A stretch of DNA of 64,000 nt from Paludibacterium denitrificans (GCF_009707705.1 NZ_WLYX01000002.1:62001-126000), one strand, 5' to 3'; numbered from the stretch's first letter, positions 40,564 through 53,334 are shown. A program made the numbers and translations. Notes: generated by a model from the letters alone, not told the origin.

Positions 40564-42068
40564 CTACATTTGGTAAGCCATGACCTGGTTTCGCCCTGCG
40601 GTTTTGGCTTGATACAGTGCCCGGTCAGCAGCCTGCATCAAGTCGGGCTGTTCTGTTTCTTGGAGTTCTTGGCTGCACGCACAGCCAATACTCACGGTTA
40701 GCCTGGTAAATGCACTATGCAAATGTTCAATTTGCAATCCCGCTACCGCGCTCTGGATTCGTCCGGCTACTTCTTGCGCGCCGTGGAGTGCGGTGTCAGG
40801 CAGGATGATCACGAATTCTTCTCCACCGAAACGTGCGGCAATATCCTGTGGCCGCTTGATGCTGCGTGCAATAGCCCCAGCTACGCTGATCAGCACTTTG
40901 TCTCCCGCCTGATGACCATAGGTGTCGTTGTATTGTTTGAAATGGTCGATATCGACGAACAATACCGACAAGGGGGGAGCCGGTTCGGCTTACGCGCTTC
41001 AGCTCTTGTTGATAGACTTCATCTAGCGTGCGTCGGTTGTTCAGCCCGGTAAGGCCATCCTGACGAGCCAATAATGACAGGCTTTTTTCTACCGTCAGAC
41101 GATGCTTGAATTCTTGCGCGAGTAGCCGGGCCGCCGCTAACAAACCGATGACGAGCAATACCATCAAACCTGCCACGCGCAGGGCATGTTCTCGCCAGTT
41201 TGCGTAAATGTCCTCGGTGCCCAAGCCCACACTGATGACAAACGGGGCGTTTTTGAACTGACGAATGACGAACAGTCGTTCGACCCCATCGGACGTCGCC
41301 CGGCCCACGAAACTTCGCTCATGCCATCGCTGATAACGTTGGAAAGTTTCGGAGTGCAAAAGAGATTTGCCAACCCATGCCTGTCGCCCCGGTACCCTCA
41401 TTACAATCGTGCCATCCGGTTGCATCAAGGTGATTACCCCTTTGGTCCCCACCTTCAAGCCTGATAGCAAACGCTCAAAATAATCGAGGTCGATCGAGGT
41501 GGCCGCCACCCCGGCAAAGGCGCCATCCGAATGGTTCACCCGCCGACTCATGACAATCCCGAGCTTATGGTTGTGCAAGCGTAGGGGATAGGGAGCGCTG
41601 ATGTAGAGACCGATATCAGAATGTGCGCGGTGCCCCTTAAACCAAGCGAAATCCGCAAAGTTGGCCACACGGGGCGTATCGCTGCGAGCTTCCGTGACAA
41701 CGTCTCCATGTGCATCGACGTAGACAGAAGCACCTACGTAAGGGCCTTCTGAAACGGAACGGTCAAACAGGACCAGCCGTCGATAACGGGGTGGCAGTTT
41801 CATGACGCCGGGATCTTGAACGCCTTCAATCACCGCGTGGAGCGATAAGTCCAGTAAATGCTGGTTACGCGTCACATCGCGTTCGATGATCAAGGCGATG
41901 TTTTCAGCGTTTTCGGTGGCGTGTTCACGAACATTGTCGCGTTCGTGTCGCAGGTTGACGTAGGTGATGCCCGAGGATGAGAAGTGCCATCACCGCCGTG
42001 ACAACGACAATGAGGTTGGGGTGCCGAATCAGAAAGCCACGAATAGCCTGACGAGTAGGACGGGGCAT
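40564..42068 (-). CDS. Membrane-bound diguanylate cyclase (dCACHE-GGDEF)
   Basis: Makes cyclic di-GMP. Repaired start ATG 42068 (MPRPTRQAIRGFLIRHPN), first membrane helix LIVVVTAVMALLILG, a periplasmic CACHE sensor (VLFDRSVSEGPYVGASVYVD; SIDLDYFERLLSGL; MQPDGTIVMRVPG), second helix ALRVAGLMVLLVIGLLAAARL, then GGDEF: LARQDGLTGLNNRRTLDE, LFVDIDHFKQYNDTYGH and the active site RFGGEEFVIILPD. Frame breaks near 41965 and 40990. About 500 residues. The GGEEF loop is intact, so it should be catalytic. Confidence 0.88.
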
Positions 42069-44468
<2,400 letters not shown>

Positions 44469-44507
44469 CGTGGTCGGCGGGGTACGTCCGCCATGTTGCA
44501 AAAACAG

Positions 44508-44547
44508 AAAGGCCAAACAGCGCACTAGCTGTTTGGCCTTTTCTTTA
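44508..44547 (+). terminator. Rho-independent terminator after katG
   Basis: 13-base stem AAAGGCCAAACAG / CTGTTTGGCCTTT, 8-base loop and a T-rich tail, 40 bases after the katG stop. Confidence 0.88.
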
Positions 44548-44864
44548 TGTCATTGATGGCAAGTGTTGGCAACCGGACTCATTGCTTTCGGTGACCTTAA
44601 CGGCATAACCGAATTCATCTTCAGAACAAGCATGCAGTATGTCAGAGATGATACCCGCTTGGGACGGACTCTGAGTCCATAACAGGTAGGTGCATGCGAA
44701 GCAGATGCTTTATCTGTCTAAGCGTTGGCTTCTTTTTACGACCTTTCTGAATCGCTCACACAGCTCCCTTCTACACATCGTGCGCGTTATGCTGGCTGAA
44801 TGGCTGGCGTCGCGAGCCCGGGCTGTGTATCCAAACAGGGCAGAGATGTTACTGCCTGTGCATG
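44548..44864. other. 317 bases without a recognisable gene
   Basis: Only short open frames with no family resemblance and no ribosome sites. No repeat or RNA structure noticed between the katG terminator and the PAS gene end. Confidence 0.5.
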
Positions 44865-45263
44865 CTACTGACGTGCTGCACGTTCACGTTCGGTAACATC
44901 GCGGGCCACCGCTACTGAACCAGTGGCAAGATGATCGTCATCGGTGACGACTGCAAAGCTCATTTCCACGTAGATTGTCTCGCCTTTCCGGTTAATTGCC
45001 CGGGTCAGCGAGGCGTGTCCGCTGTGCGCAGTCGAGCCACGTTCCATCGCGCGATCAAAGGCTTCCCAATGGGCGCGCCGAAGTCGCTCTGGAATGATCA
45101 AATCAAGGCTCTGGCCGATAGCTTCGACCTTTGGGAATCCAAAGATGTGCTCAGCTGCGCCATTCCACTCACGGATGATTCCTTTGGTATCGGCATAGAT
45201 GATCGCCTCGGCGATCTGATCTATGATGCGGCGATGAAGGTCGAGTAGTGTACTCATAGTCAT
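44865..45263 (-). CDS. Single-domain PAS protein
   Basis: 132 residues, intact; start MTMSTLLDLHRRI (or the second ATG two codons later). One complete PAS domain: IIDQIAEAIIYADTKGIIREWN, AAEHIFGF, SLDLIIPERLR, the HxGH-like loop and IYVEMSFAVVTDD, then a short PAC end (GSVAVARDVTERERAARQ). No output domain. Such stand-alone PAS proteins act as redox or ligand sensors that partner with other proteins. Confidence 0.85.
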   Translation of the reverse strand: MTMSTLLDLHRRIIDQIAEAIIYADTKGIIREWNGAAEHIFGFPKVEAIGQSLDLIIPERLRRAHWEAFDRAMERGSTAHSGHASLTRAINRKGETIYVEMSFAVVTDDDHLATGSVAVARDVTERERAARQ

Positions 45264-45586
45264 TGGTTCTCAGGTAGTTCAGGATATCGTTTCCACGACA
45301 TTGAACAACGCTTAAAATGACCGACTAATATACTCGGGTACTGGTGGTTGGTGATTGATGCGAGTCAACTTGGCCAGGATTCACGATTAGCAGTGGACTA
45401 TTTAGCCGCCGCCTCTCAGATACATCCCTACGCTCAGAAATATGCTTACATGGCCAGTCTGGAAGACCGGTCCGGGTAGCCATGGTCGCTCGCTCAGCCA
45501 CTTGCCAACGACAGGGAAGAAGAACGAGCATCCATGGCATGCCATGCCAGACGGCGGGTCCTGCTTATGCGGATAGGGACGGATAT
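45264..45586. other. 323 bases without a recognisable gene
   Basis: Region between the PAS gene start and the thioesterase stop. No supported frame or structure; it must include the PAS promoter. Confidence 0.45.
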
Positions 45587-46096
45587 CTAGCCTTCTTGAG
45601 TAATCGAACCATGTGCTTTGTCTTTCAGCATAGCAGTATCTACCCGGACAAAAATGGAGTCGGCCGTCACCGTCAACGTATTTCCGGCCCAGATCTCGCA
45701 GATGACTCTGGTTTTTCGGCCAACCTCACCTTCAACCCGGGCACGCAGGCTGAGTTCAACCCCCATCGGAGTGGGGCGCTTGTAATTGATATTCAGATTG
45801 GCAGTAACACAGTCAATCTTGGGCAATGAGCCCGGTTGTCTTTCCTCATGTCGATAATGGTTTGCCATGACGGTCCAGTTGGAATGGCAATCAATCAACA
45901 TGGCCAGGTAGCCACCATAAACCAAACCCGGCCAGCCGGTGAACTCGTCACGCGGTTGAATACGGGCAATAACATGTTTTTTATCCGCGTCCCAATGACT
46001 CTTGATCTGTAGTCCATGATGGTTCTTTGAACCACAACCAAAGCAAATGCCATCAGGGGCGACTTGATCTTGCAAAGACGCAAACTGTTCCGACAT
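45587..46096 (-). CDS. Hotdog-fold thioesterase (PaaI-like)
   Basis: 169 residues, intact, start MSEQFASLQDQVAPDG. Features of the PaaI/4HBT family: CFGCGSKNHHGLQIKSHWD near the N-terminus, the hotdog helix GWPGLVYGGYLAMLIDCHSNW with the catalytic Asp, and TANLNINYKRPTPMG. Probably hydrolyses acyl-CoA thioesters; substrate unknown. Stands alone. Confidence 0.82.
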   Translation of the reverse strand: MSEQFASLQDQVAPDGICFGCGSKNHHGLQIKSHWDADKKHVIARIQPRDEFTGWPGLVYGGYLAMLIDCHSNWTVMANHYRHEERQPGSLPKIDCVTANLNINYKRPTPMGVELSLRARVEGEVGRKTRVICEIWAGNTLTVTADSIFVRVDTAMLKDKAHGSITQEG

Positions 46097-46582
46097 AGAC
46101 TCTCCTCTTTGTTATCGTTAGTGCATAAAACTATGACGCAGAGTGTTATGGGAATGCAAGGCTACCTGCAGCCGGTGTTGCCGGAATGACCAGGACATAA
46201 ATGTTACCTTCCCAGCATCCGGTTAACTGCATGACTAAAGGATCGTACAGCTCGACAATGGGGAGCTGGGCAACGTCACCGCGCCACTGATGGTGTTTCT
46301 GTCTCCGGCACCAAACGTCTGCTTTCTACCACTGTGAAAGCCTATTCACGACCCAAAGCAGTAGTTAGAAATATCTTCTAATGAAGTCACCAGTTCGGCC
46401 AAGGCAGTTTTTCGACAGGTTTAAGGACAACAACTGGTTTACACTGAATTTCAGGTTTACCAGATCTGTCCCAACCAGCCATACAAGCCGCATCTCTGAG
46501 AGGGGCTTTGAATGTGGTGTAAGGTTGGGACGACACCAATTTGATCAGAACGCGCTCTTAATGGCTTTGCACGGCAAATACA
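46097..46582. other. 486 bases without a recognisable gene
   Basis: Upstream region of the thioesterase and downstream region of norW. A 76-codon plus-strand frame at 46381-46611 overlaps the norW end and resembles nothing; I reject it. No clear terminator. Confidence 0.5.
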
Positions 46583-47698
46583 CTAGTGCACGAGTCTGGG
46601 TAGTAAACTGAAACCGTTACGGGCGCCGGTAGTCACATAGCCAACCAGATAGTTATCGCGATGCGCAAGGGCGGTCAGTCCATCGTCCCCTTCGTCGATC
46701 TGCCAATCAATAGTACTACCTCGTGTCATTCCGGCCAGTTGGATCGGGTAACGTGGAGTTTTCACTGCCACCGGCAGAGCCCCCAAACGTACCGGCGTCG
46801 GTTTGCCTGTGAGGGTACTTGCCAAGGCATTGGCCGACAGCGTGATCGGTTGCAGGAAAGGTAGAATCTGCCCTTCAATTTCGGCACAATCCCCGAGGGC
46901 ATAGACGTGTGCTTGCGAAGTTCGCAGACAGGCATCGACAACAATACCTCGTCCCGTTTCCAGCCCCATTGCCGGGTCAATCCGAGGTTTAAGGCCCGCC
47001 GCGCAGATCACGGCATCAACCTCCAGCAAACTGCCGTCTGTCAGTGCCACCAGATATCCCTTTTCTGTTTTATCAATTCGTTCCACCTTGTTTCCAAAGC
47101 GGAACGTGATTGGACTCATGGCGCACTGGAGGCGTTGGCTGACAACCTCCGGCACCAGCTGTTCGAGCAGCCGAGTATTAATGTCGACCAGAGTGACTGC
47201 CTTGTGTGCCGAGAGATCGTGAGCGATCTCGCTACCAATCAAGCCACCGCCGATCACCAGCACGCGTTCGCTTTGATTGATCTGGTCGAAATAACGTCGG
47301 TATTGCTCCAGATTATTCAAGGTCAGGATATCCTGCGCACCATCACCGCTGATAGGCGGTACGAACGGGGCCGCGCCAACGGCCGGGACAAGATCGCCAT
47401 ATGGGATTTGCATTTCCCCTGCCAAAACTTTTTGGGAGGCAAAATCAATCGTGGTCACTCGGGTGTTTGACCTCACCATGATCTTCAGTTCGGCGGCCAT
47501 GTTGGTTGCACTTTTCTGGACCAGTTGCTCCGCACTGGTCTGGAGCCCAAACCCGTGACTTAACTGCGGCTTGGAGTAGTACTCCCCCCCATCCTCTGTG
47601 AGGACGATGACGGGCGTCGTGGTGTCGTATTGACGGAACGCGCGGGCCAGTGTGTAGCCAGCATGGCCGCTGCCGATGATAACCAGAGGCTTTTTCAT
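46583..47698 (-). CDS. norW: NorW, NADH:flavorubredoxin reductase
   Basis: FAD/NAD-dependent reductase passing electrons from NADH to the rubredoxin domain of NorV. 371 residues, intact. FAD motif VIIGSGHAGYTLARAF at the start, NAD motif VLVIGGGLIGSEIAHDLS, and the FAD-binding ALGDCAEIEGQ. It starts 24 bases after norV ends, forming a norVW operon. Close relatives are also called rubredoxin reductases, but the neighbour fixes the name. Confidence 0.9.
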   Translation of the reverse strand: MKKPLVIIGSGHAGYTLARAFRQYDTTTPVIVLTEDGGEYYSKPQLSHGFGLQTSAEQLVQKSATNMAAELKIMVRSNTRVTTIDFASQKVLAGEMQIPYGDLVPAVGAAPFVPPISGDGAQDILTLNNLEQYRRYFDQINQSERVLVIGGGLIGSEIAHDLSAHKAVTLVDINTRLLEQLVPEVVSQRLQCAMSPITFRFGNKVERIDKTEKGYLVALTDGSLLEVDAVICAAGLKPRIDPAMGLETGRGIVVDACLRTSQAHVYALGDCAEIEGQILPFLQPITLSANALASTLTGKPTPVRLGALPVAVKTPRYPIQLAGMTRGSTIDWQIDEGDDGLTALAHRDNYLVGYVTTGARNGFSLLPRLVH

Positions 47699-47722
47699 CG
47701 TGTATTCTCCAAAGACCGTCGT

Positions 47723-49116
47723 TTACGCAGGGACAAAGTCGCTCTTGCCCATGAAGCATACCGGGCAGAGGAAAGTCTCGGGCACATCCAGCCAGGCGGT
47801 ACCGGCGGCAACCCCTTGGGCCGCTTCCCCCTGCTGCGGGTCATAAATCCACGAGCACGTCTTGCATCGCATCTTGCCGCTGCACGAACAGGCGGTGGAG
47901 GCGCTTGTCTTATCCTGCCCAGTTTTGCCCAGTTGCTCGACCAGTGCTTCACCAAACTGCACGCCTTGATTCAGGGCGTCCTCGGTTGGGCGCCACTCGG
48001 CGGTAATCCCTGCATTGAGAACGCGGAACCCGGCATCATCCGGGCGCTTGGCAATGCGTTCCACAGCTCCCCCATTCCAACCATGGGTTCCGAAAGCTGC
48101 CGCAGCCTTGTTCTTGAAACGTAAGCCAGTCATTTCCTCAAGCAGCGCAGCAACGTGCGGCAACATCACGTTGTTGACGGTCGGGCTGCCAACCAGAATG
48201 GCCTTGGACTTGAATACCGGGTAAGAACATCATTTTTGTCACTGCTGGACAGATTGAACAACTTGATGGCGACATTCTGGTCTGCCTTGCGGATACCTTC
48301 GGCAATGGACTCTGCCATCATGCGGGTACCATTCCACATGGTGTCGTAGACCAAGGTAATCTGGTTCTCTTGGTAATCGTCGGCCCACTTCAGATACTGT
48401 TCAACGATTTGAGTCGGATTGTCGCGCCAGATGATGCCATGGCTGGTGGCGATCATATCTATCGGCAGGTTCAACTCCAGGACTTCATGGATCTTCTGCG
48501 TAACCAGCGGGCTGAACGGCGTAAGAATATTGGCGTAATACTTGATGCACTCTTCTTGTAGTTCAACCGGATCACACAGGTCGTTGAACATCTGGGCACT
48601 AGCATAGTGCTGGCCAAAGGCATCGTTGCTGAAGAGTACGGCGTCTTCGGTCAGATAGGTGGCCATGCTGTCCGGCCAGTGCAGCATTGGCATCTCGACA
48701 AAGACCAGCTGCTTGCCGTTGCCAAGATCGAGGCTATCGCCAGTCTTGACGATCCGGAAATTCCAGTCCTGATGGTAATGGCCGCGCAGTGATTTGGCTC
48801 CGTTGGCGGTACAGTAGATCGGCGTATCGGGGATTCGTGCCATTAGCGCTGGTAAGGCGCCGCTATGGTCGATCTCACCATGGTTGGCGATGATGTAATC
48901 AATGGCACTGAGGTCAACCTCTTTAGCCAGATTGGCGACAAATTCTTCCGCGTAGGGCGCCCAAACGGTATCAATCAGGGCAATTTTTTCTTCTTTGACA
49001 AGGTAACTGTTATAGCTGGAACCGCGATGGGTACTGTATTCACTCCCGTGAAATTCGCGCAATTCCCAGTCTTGTTTGCCAACCCAGCGGATATTGTTCT
49101 TTACGGTAAAAGCCAT
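47723..49116 (-). CDS. norV: NorV, anaerobic nitric oxide reductase flavorubredoxin
   Basis: Reduces NO to N2O at a di-iron site. Metallo-beta-lactamase domain with the iron ligands in [12 protein letters not shown] (HxExDH) and TSHGIIWR; flavodoxin domain with [15 protein letters not shown] (FMN loop) and [13 protein letters not shown]-terminal rubredoxin with two knuckles, RCKTCSW and [11 protein letters not shown]. One frameshift near 48215 is repaired by a single base in [16 protein letters not shown] sequence. About 464 residues, slightly short of E. coli NorV. Divergent from nsrR with two operator-like palindromes between. Confidence 0.92.
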
Positions 49117-49136
49117 GTTGAGAACTCCTTAAACAA

Positions 49137-49191
49137 AAGATTCGTGTAAAATGAATCTTATGCCACATAACATTCATCGTAAATGAACCTT
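49137..49191. promoter_or_regulatory. Two NsrR-type operators in the norV-nsrR intergenic region
   Basis: 49137-49159 reads AAGATTC, nine bases, ATCTT with mirrored ATGAATCTT; 49169-49191 reads AACATTCAT, CGT, AAATGAACCTT. Both are 23-base imperfect palindromes built on an A/T-rich ATTCAT half-site like the NsrR consensus (AAGATGCATTT and its mirror). They sit 20-75 bases before the norV start, with nsrR divergent on the other side, so NO should lift repression of norVW. Confidence 0.7.
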
Positions 49192-49374
49192 ATTAGCCCT
49201 CATGGAATAGCTTGATGTGTATCAAAAGCAGATTGCCTTCATGACCTGCATGCTTTTCTCATTAATTTGAATGCTGGCAGGCATGGCTATGGTCGGAGTG
49301 ACATCAGGTTAGAATGCAGCTTCACCCAATATCATGCTGGCTTGACTGAAAAACTCTATGGAAGTGTCCGGATC

Positions 49375-49836
49375 GTGCGACTGACGGCTTTTACTGATTA
49401 CTGCCTGCGGGTGATGATGTACAGCGCTCTAGCGGGAGAGCGGCTGGTAACTATCAATGAGATAGCCCACGCTTACAATATTTCGGCCAGCCATCTGACC
49501 AAAGTGGTGTTTTTCCTCGGCCAACATGGCTATCTGATCACGGTACGCGGCAAGGGTGGGGGCGTGCGCCTGACCGAGGATCCTCGGCAAATCAACTTGG
49601 GCAAGTTAGTAAGGGCAGCCGAGGCTGATAATGTGATGGTTGAGTGTTTCGATCCAGAACACTCCCGGTGCCGAATCACCCCGTGGTGCCGCCTTATGGA
49701 TGTGCTGCACTCGGCTCAGGAGGCTTTCTATGGCGAGCTTTCACTCCATACGCTGGCGGATCTGCTAGTTCAGCGAACTGGGCTGGGACAAGCGTTGGGG
49801 ATCGAAATTCGGGAAATCAAGCAAGAATCACCGTGA
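49375..49836 (+). CDS. nsrR: NsrR, nitric oxide-sensing Rrf2-family repressor
   Basis: Fe-S regulator that lets go of DNA when NO attacks its cluster. I choose GTG 49375 (VRLTAFTDYCLRVMMYSAL) because NsrR proteins begin (M)RLTxFTDYxLR; an ATG at 49267 is in frame but gives an atypical extension. Winged helix TINEIAHAYNISASHLTKVV with wing VRGKGGGVRLTEDP; three cluster cysteines in ECFDPEHSRCRITPWCRL. 153 residues. Divergent from norVW, its probable target. NorV operons are more often under NorR, so NsrR control is notable. Confidence 0.88.
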   Translation: MRLTAFTDYCLRVMMYSALAGERLVTINEIAHAYNISASHLTKVVFFLGQHGYLITVRGKGGGVRLTEDPRQINLGKLVRAAEADNVMVECFDPEHSRCRITPWCRLMDVLHSAQEAFYGELSLHTLADLLVQRTGLGQALGIEIREIKQESP

Positions 49837-49905
49837 CACGTCTGGTGTCCTTAATCGGTACAGAGCTTTGTGCCGCCGGTAGCGGTAAACCTTTAGGGAT
49901 GGGAC

Positions 49906-50238
49906 TCACGGGCACCCGGCATCCCACCAAATGGACTCAAGCTGGTTTTTCCGCTCTGCCTGAGCCTGTGCCGTCTTGATTTCTTCCCATTCGATCTTTC
50001 GCTCCGGAGACAATTGTGAGATTGCATCTTGAATGGCCGCAGAGAGCAAGTCTCCCGATAGGCAAACGAGGTCTCGCTGTAAAAGCTCCGCTAGTGCGGC
50101 AAGGTCGAGTGTAAGCTGAACAGGGACTGGACTTTTGACTGTTCTGATTAAGGAGCTATGGGTATCGCAACTGTATTCGATGGTCCGGTTGCCATACAGT
50201 TGGGCCAGAAGGTCGGTAAGATGACTGTTCATGCTCAA
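49906..50238 (-). CDS. Hypothetical protein
   Basis: 110 residues, intact, start MSMNSHLTDLLAQLYG. No family recognised. Contains a helical LDLAALAELLQRDLVCL and a charged C-terminus (SPERKIEWEEIKTAQAQAERKN). A purine-rich AGGAG lies close upstream. Codon use resembles neighbouring chromosomal genes, which supports it as real. Confidence 0.45.
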   Translation of the reverse strand: MSMNSHLTDLLAQLYGNRTIEYSCDTHSSLIRTVKSPVPVQLTLDLAALAELLQRDLVCLSGDLLSAAIQDAISQLSPERKIEWEEIKTAQAQAERKNQLESIWWDAGCP

Positions 50239-50682
50239 ACTCCTACTGGTGAGAACGGCAAGGGTACTTGCTTTTCACGTAAAAGCGGCGGGTGTTTCAG
50301 TATAGTTGCCGACAAGCAGAAGAAGAATGATTTTCATCATTTCATGGCCCTGTTAATGGGATGGATGCCCCCTGACCGGATTGTCCGGTGAGATAGTCAG
50401 GTGAGTTACCGACAACTCATGTGCAGGCTGTTCTGATTTTCCGCGCTCTCTACTGGATGTGGTTTTCCGCTCAGCCACAGAAGTAAAGGCAAGCCTTGAT
50501 GAACTAAAGAAAAAGTAGATTGAATCACGCGGTTGAACTGATAGGGAGTGGCCTGTAAGGGCTGCGACCACATACGCCCCTGCAAACCAGCCATTTGAGA
50601 GCCCGCTTCAATCAGCTACCTGCCAGATAGCCTAGCTGCCTCATGATTATCGCTTCTACCGATGCAGGCAACTTAGAGCAAA
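50239..50682. other. 444 bases without a recognisable gene
   Basis: Short frames on both strands, none with a family resemblance. No terminator or repeat found next to the PAP2 gene end. Confidence 0.45.
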
Positions 50683-51284
50683 TCAGCTACGTATCCATCC
50701 CATTCCGATGGGACGGGCCAGGATGCGTCTGTACATACTCTCCGCAAGATCAGTAATCGATGCGCTCAGCATCCGCCATATTGGCGACACCACCGCATAA
50801 GTCACTGCCGCCACGCCAACCGCACCGGCCATGTCCAATGGGAAATGGACGCCCAGAAAGACTCTGGCCCAAGCAACGCATAACCCGGTTAACAGCGTCA
50901 CCACGGCTACCAGTGGTGCCCCGTCAAATAGCAGCGTCAAGCCGATGCTGGAGAAAACAGTCATGTGGTCGCTCGGAAAAGAGGAATCCGCCGCGTGCGG
51001 TATCCAGTGTGACCGAATCCAATCATGAATGGCCGTGGATGTTGCCACAACATACCGATTACCTGGTTCATGCCAAGGGCAAAGAGCGTAACCAGACATG
51101 CCTTGATGGCCAGACTACGTCGCGCATGGTTGCCCCACAACCATAAGCAAAGCAGCAATATGGGGATCAAAAAGATCAGGTAATCGGCTATACCGATGGC
51201 CACCCGGATCAGCCAAACCGGTGTGCCGTTCCCCCCATTAATTTGCAGGAATAGGGCACGGTTCAAAACTTCCAGTTGGTTCAT
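50683..51284 (-). CDS. PAP2-family phosphatase, probable undecaprenyl-diphosphatase
   Basis: Membrane phosphatase resembling BcrC/YbjG, which recycles the undecaprenyl carrier. Start MNQLEVLNRALFLQING, then helices YLIFLIPILLLCLWLWG and LAIKACLVTLFALGMNQVIG. The PAP2 signature is split by a frameshift near 51010 but present: RPFMIG (C1), SSFPSDHMTVF (C2, PSDH) and ARVFLGVHFPLDMAGAV (C3, with catalytic His). About 199 residues. Confidence 0.85.
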
Positions 51285-51690
51285 TGTTCTATTTACTCAG
51301 CAAATGACTCATTCTAACCAACTGAAAAGACTAGTGGGGGAAGGAACTAGTTCAAATCCTCACTGGTAGCTTTGGCCTATCTGTTGTCCCCTGGGCAGCA
51401 CACGCTGTGCGACTGTTCTAGACTAGCCATCAACCAAGCTGACGCATCGTCAGTTGGTCGGCCAAAGCCGACTTTGGGTTATTGGTTAGCTCAGGGCGGT
51501 AATGTGTCACTTAGTTGCCGTTCCGCCATAGAGACAAGCAATGGTCATTTTCATCTGCAGCGCAAGACTACATTCGACCTACTTCTACTAGTTTCTGTTC
51601 CGGGGGAGGGGCAGCTGGTATGCAGCTGGTAAGTGTACTGCGAGCATTAATGGAAGGAGCTCCCCTCTGCAAACGGATGAAAACGTCGTA
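51285..51690. other. 406 bases without a recognisable gene
   Basis: Between cysC and the PAP2 gene. A short GTTCAAATCC at 51350-51359 resembles a tRNA T-loop, but no cloverleaf can be built around it. Confidence 0.45.
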
Positions 51691-52236
51691 CTAGCTTCCT
51701 TGTTCATCGATTTGCTGCCGCTGCTGCAACAAAGCCATGATCGAAGCGACGCAGGCTTCTTGGGTTAAAGCCTCTCCATCCAACTGGAGATCCGGCTGCT
51801 GTGGAGCCTCGTAGGGGTCATTGATGCCGGTGAAGTTGGCAATCTCGCCTGCTCGGGCGCGGCGATATAAACCTTTGGGGTCACGTGCCTCGCAAACAGC
51901 AAGTGAGGTGGACAAATATATCTCAAGGAAACGTGTTGTGCCGATGGTCGCGCGAGCCAGTGCACGATCGTTGCGGTACGGGGAAATTAGCGCAGCAATC
52001 GCCCAGAGACCGGCATCATTAATCTCTCGGCAACGTTTGGCTACACGTCGGATATTTTCACTGCGATCGGCTTTAGAAAACCCCAAGTCCTGACTGAGTT
52101 CACGGCGTATCACATCGCCATCCAGAATTTCACAGCACATTCCATTTGCGATGAATGCATCAGCCAGCGCGTGTGCCAGTGTGGTTTTTCCTGAGGCGCT
52201 GAGTCCGGTGAGCCACAACGTGGCAGGAGTGTGCAT
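51691..52236 (-). CDS. cysC: Adenylylsulfate kinase
   Basis: Phosphorylates APS to PAPS, the sulfate donor. Start ATG 52236 (MHTPATLWLTGLSASGKTT), preceded by AAGGA at proper spacing; an upstream ATG at 52254 would overlap the previous gene. P-loop GLSASGKTT (usually GLSGSGKST), LDGDVIRRELSQDLGFS, RCREINDAGLWAIAALISPYRNDR and KGLYRRARAGEIANFTGI(D/N)DPYEAP, all CysC signatures. 181 residues. PAPS is the donor for sulfotransferases, one of which is encoded 4.3 kb away. Confidence 0.92.
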   Translation of the reverse strand: MHTPATLWLTGLSASGKTTLAHALADAFIANGMCCEILDGDVIRRELSQDLGFSKADRSENIRRVAKRCREINDAGLWAIAALISPYRNDRALARATIGTTRFLEIYLSTSLAVCEARDPKGLYRRARAGEIANFTGINDPYEAPQQPDLQLDGEALTQEACVASIMALLQQRQQIDEQGS

Positions 52237-52246
52237 ATGTAGTTCC

Positions 52247-53104
52247 TTACCCATGTTCAATTGGCATTCCCGCGCATGCAGGAGTGATGGCCAACAATGC
52301 AGGCCATACTCGTTGCCAGTCACCCGTATGTTTCAAGCCGGGCACGATATGAAGCTGCGCGCAACGTGGACCGGTAGTGGCAATAAAGCGTTGTGCAACT
52401 TCCGGGGGTACTACCGTATCATTACTCCCGCTGAAATGAATTTGCGGCAGCTGCGCAATGCTTGATCCTGCATCTAACGCGTTCAATGATTCGGGCATGG
52501 CCGATACATGGTGTAACTGGTTAACGAACTGATGGTCAAGATTGCCAGCCACGGTTCTGATTGAACTCACGTCGCTGCGATGTGCCGCAAGCAAAACGGC
52601 CAATGCTCCGCCTCCAGAGTAGCCAATCAGGTTGATATGCTGACCAGGCAACCGGGAAGCCAATCGATCTAACGCCTGGTTCAGCGCTGTAACAACCTCG
52701 GGCGAAAAGCGCTTGCTGGTCCAATATGCGACCCGGCAACGAGGGTTTATCGACATTGAAGTGAATTGGCAGGGTCGGGCCGGGTAAGCCACATTCACGC
52801 CCGGATCTGCCGTTGCCAATTGAAGACCAGTAGCTTCGATGGGGGTGGGGTCGAGCGAGGGTTCATGCCGCGAAGTCCACGCCAAGCCATCGCCTTCTAT
52901 ATAGACATTCACCGGAGCCGCAGTATTGGTGATACGTAGATATGCGGTCAGCACAAAATCATTAGTCCGAATCAATTCTCGCGCTAAATTCGCCTGCCGC
53001 GCTAGTGCTTCGGCATGCATACCTCGATCTGTTGAGCAACAAGCCGCTAACAGTGCCAAGCTGAAAAAACCACTGAAGCGCAGCATTAATGGCCAAGTTT
53101 TCAT
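52247..53104 (-). CDS. Lipoprotein alpha/beta hydrolase
   Basis: 285 residues, intact. Signal peptide FSGFFSLALLAACCST with lipobox LAAC, so probably a membrane-anchored lipoprotein. Catalytic triad visible: nucleophile in LIGYSGGGALAVLLA, Asp in FSGSNDTVVPPEV, His in VPGLKHTGDWQRV. The family of such exported hydrolases is mostly uncharacterised. It ends 10 bases before cysC, so the two may be cotranscribed. Confidence 0.78.
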   Translation of the reverse strand: MKTWPLMLRFSGFFSLALLAACCSTDRGMHAEALARQANLARELIRTNDFVLTAYLRITNTAAPVNVYIEGDGLAWTSRHEPSLDPTPIEATGLQLATADPGVNVAYPARPCQFTSMSINPRCRVAYWTSKRFSPEVVTALNQALDRLASRLPGQHINLIGYSGGGALAVLLAAHRSDVSSIRTVAGNLDHQFVNQLHHVSAMPESLNALDAGSSIAQLPQIHFSGSNDTVVPPEVAQRFIATTGPRCAQLHIVPGLKHTGDWQRVWPALLAITPACAGMPIEHG

Positions 53105-53248
53105 GACTTATGGGTCAAGTTAGTGTTAGCCGCTGAGTGGTTACGGAGGTTTATGCATTCTACCTGCGCCGGGGCCATCGGGGGGAGATCCGTGCGATAA
53201 ATGCAGCTGGAAATCCCCGGACTTGGTGGTGCTAATACGCATATGGCA

Positions 53249-53298
53249 AGGCCGGTAGTGGTACGCCAGCTAGAGGAACGTACACACACTACCGGCCT
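53249..53298. terminator. Long inverted repeat, likely bidirectional terminator
   Basis: Arms AGGCCGGTAGTG and CACTACCGGCCT are exact reverse complements (12 bases) around a 26-base spacer, 37 bases past the autotransporter stop. T-rich flank on the left-going side is weak. Confidence 0.55.
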
Positions 53299-53334
53299 GC
53301 CTTTCAAACAAATACAGTTTTACCGTATCAAATG

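Noticed and set aside
46381..46611. 76-codon plus-strand ORF next to norW
   Set aside because: Overlaps the norW 3' end, has no ribosome site and no family resemblance.
51330..51366. tRNA gene fragment (GTTCAAATCC)
   Set aside because: No acceptor, D or anticodon arm can be paired around it.
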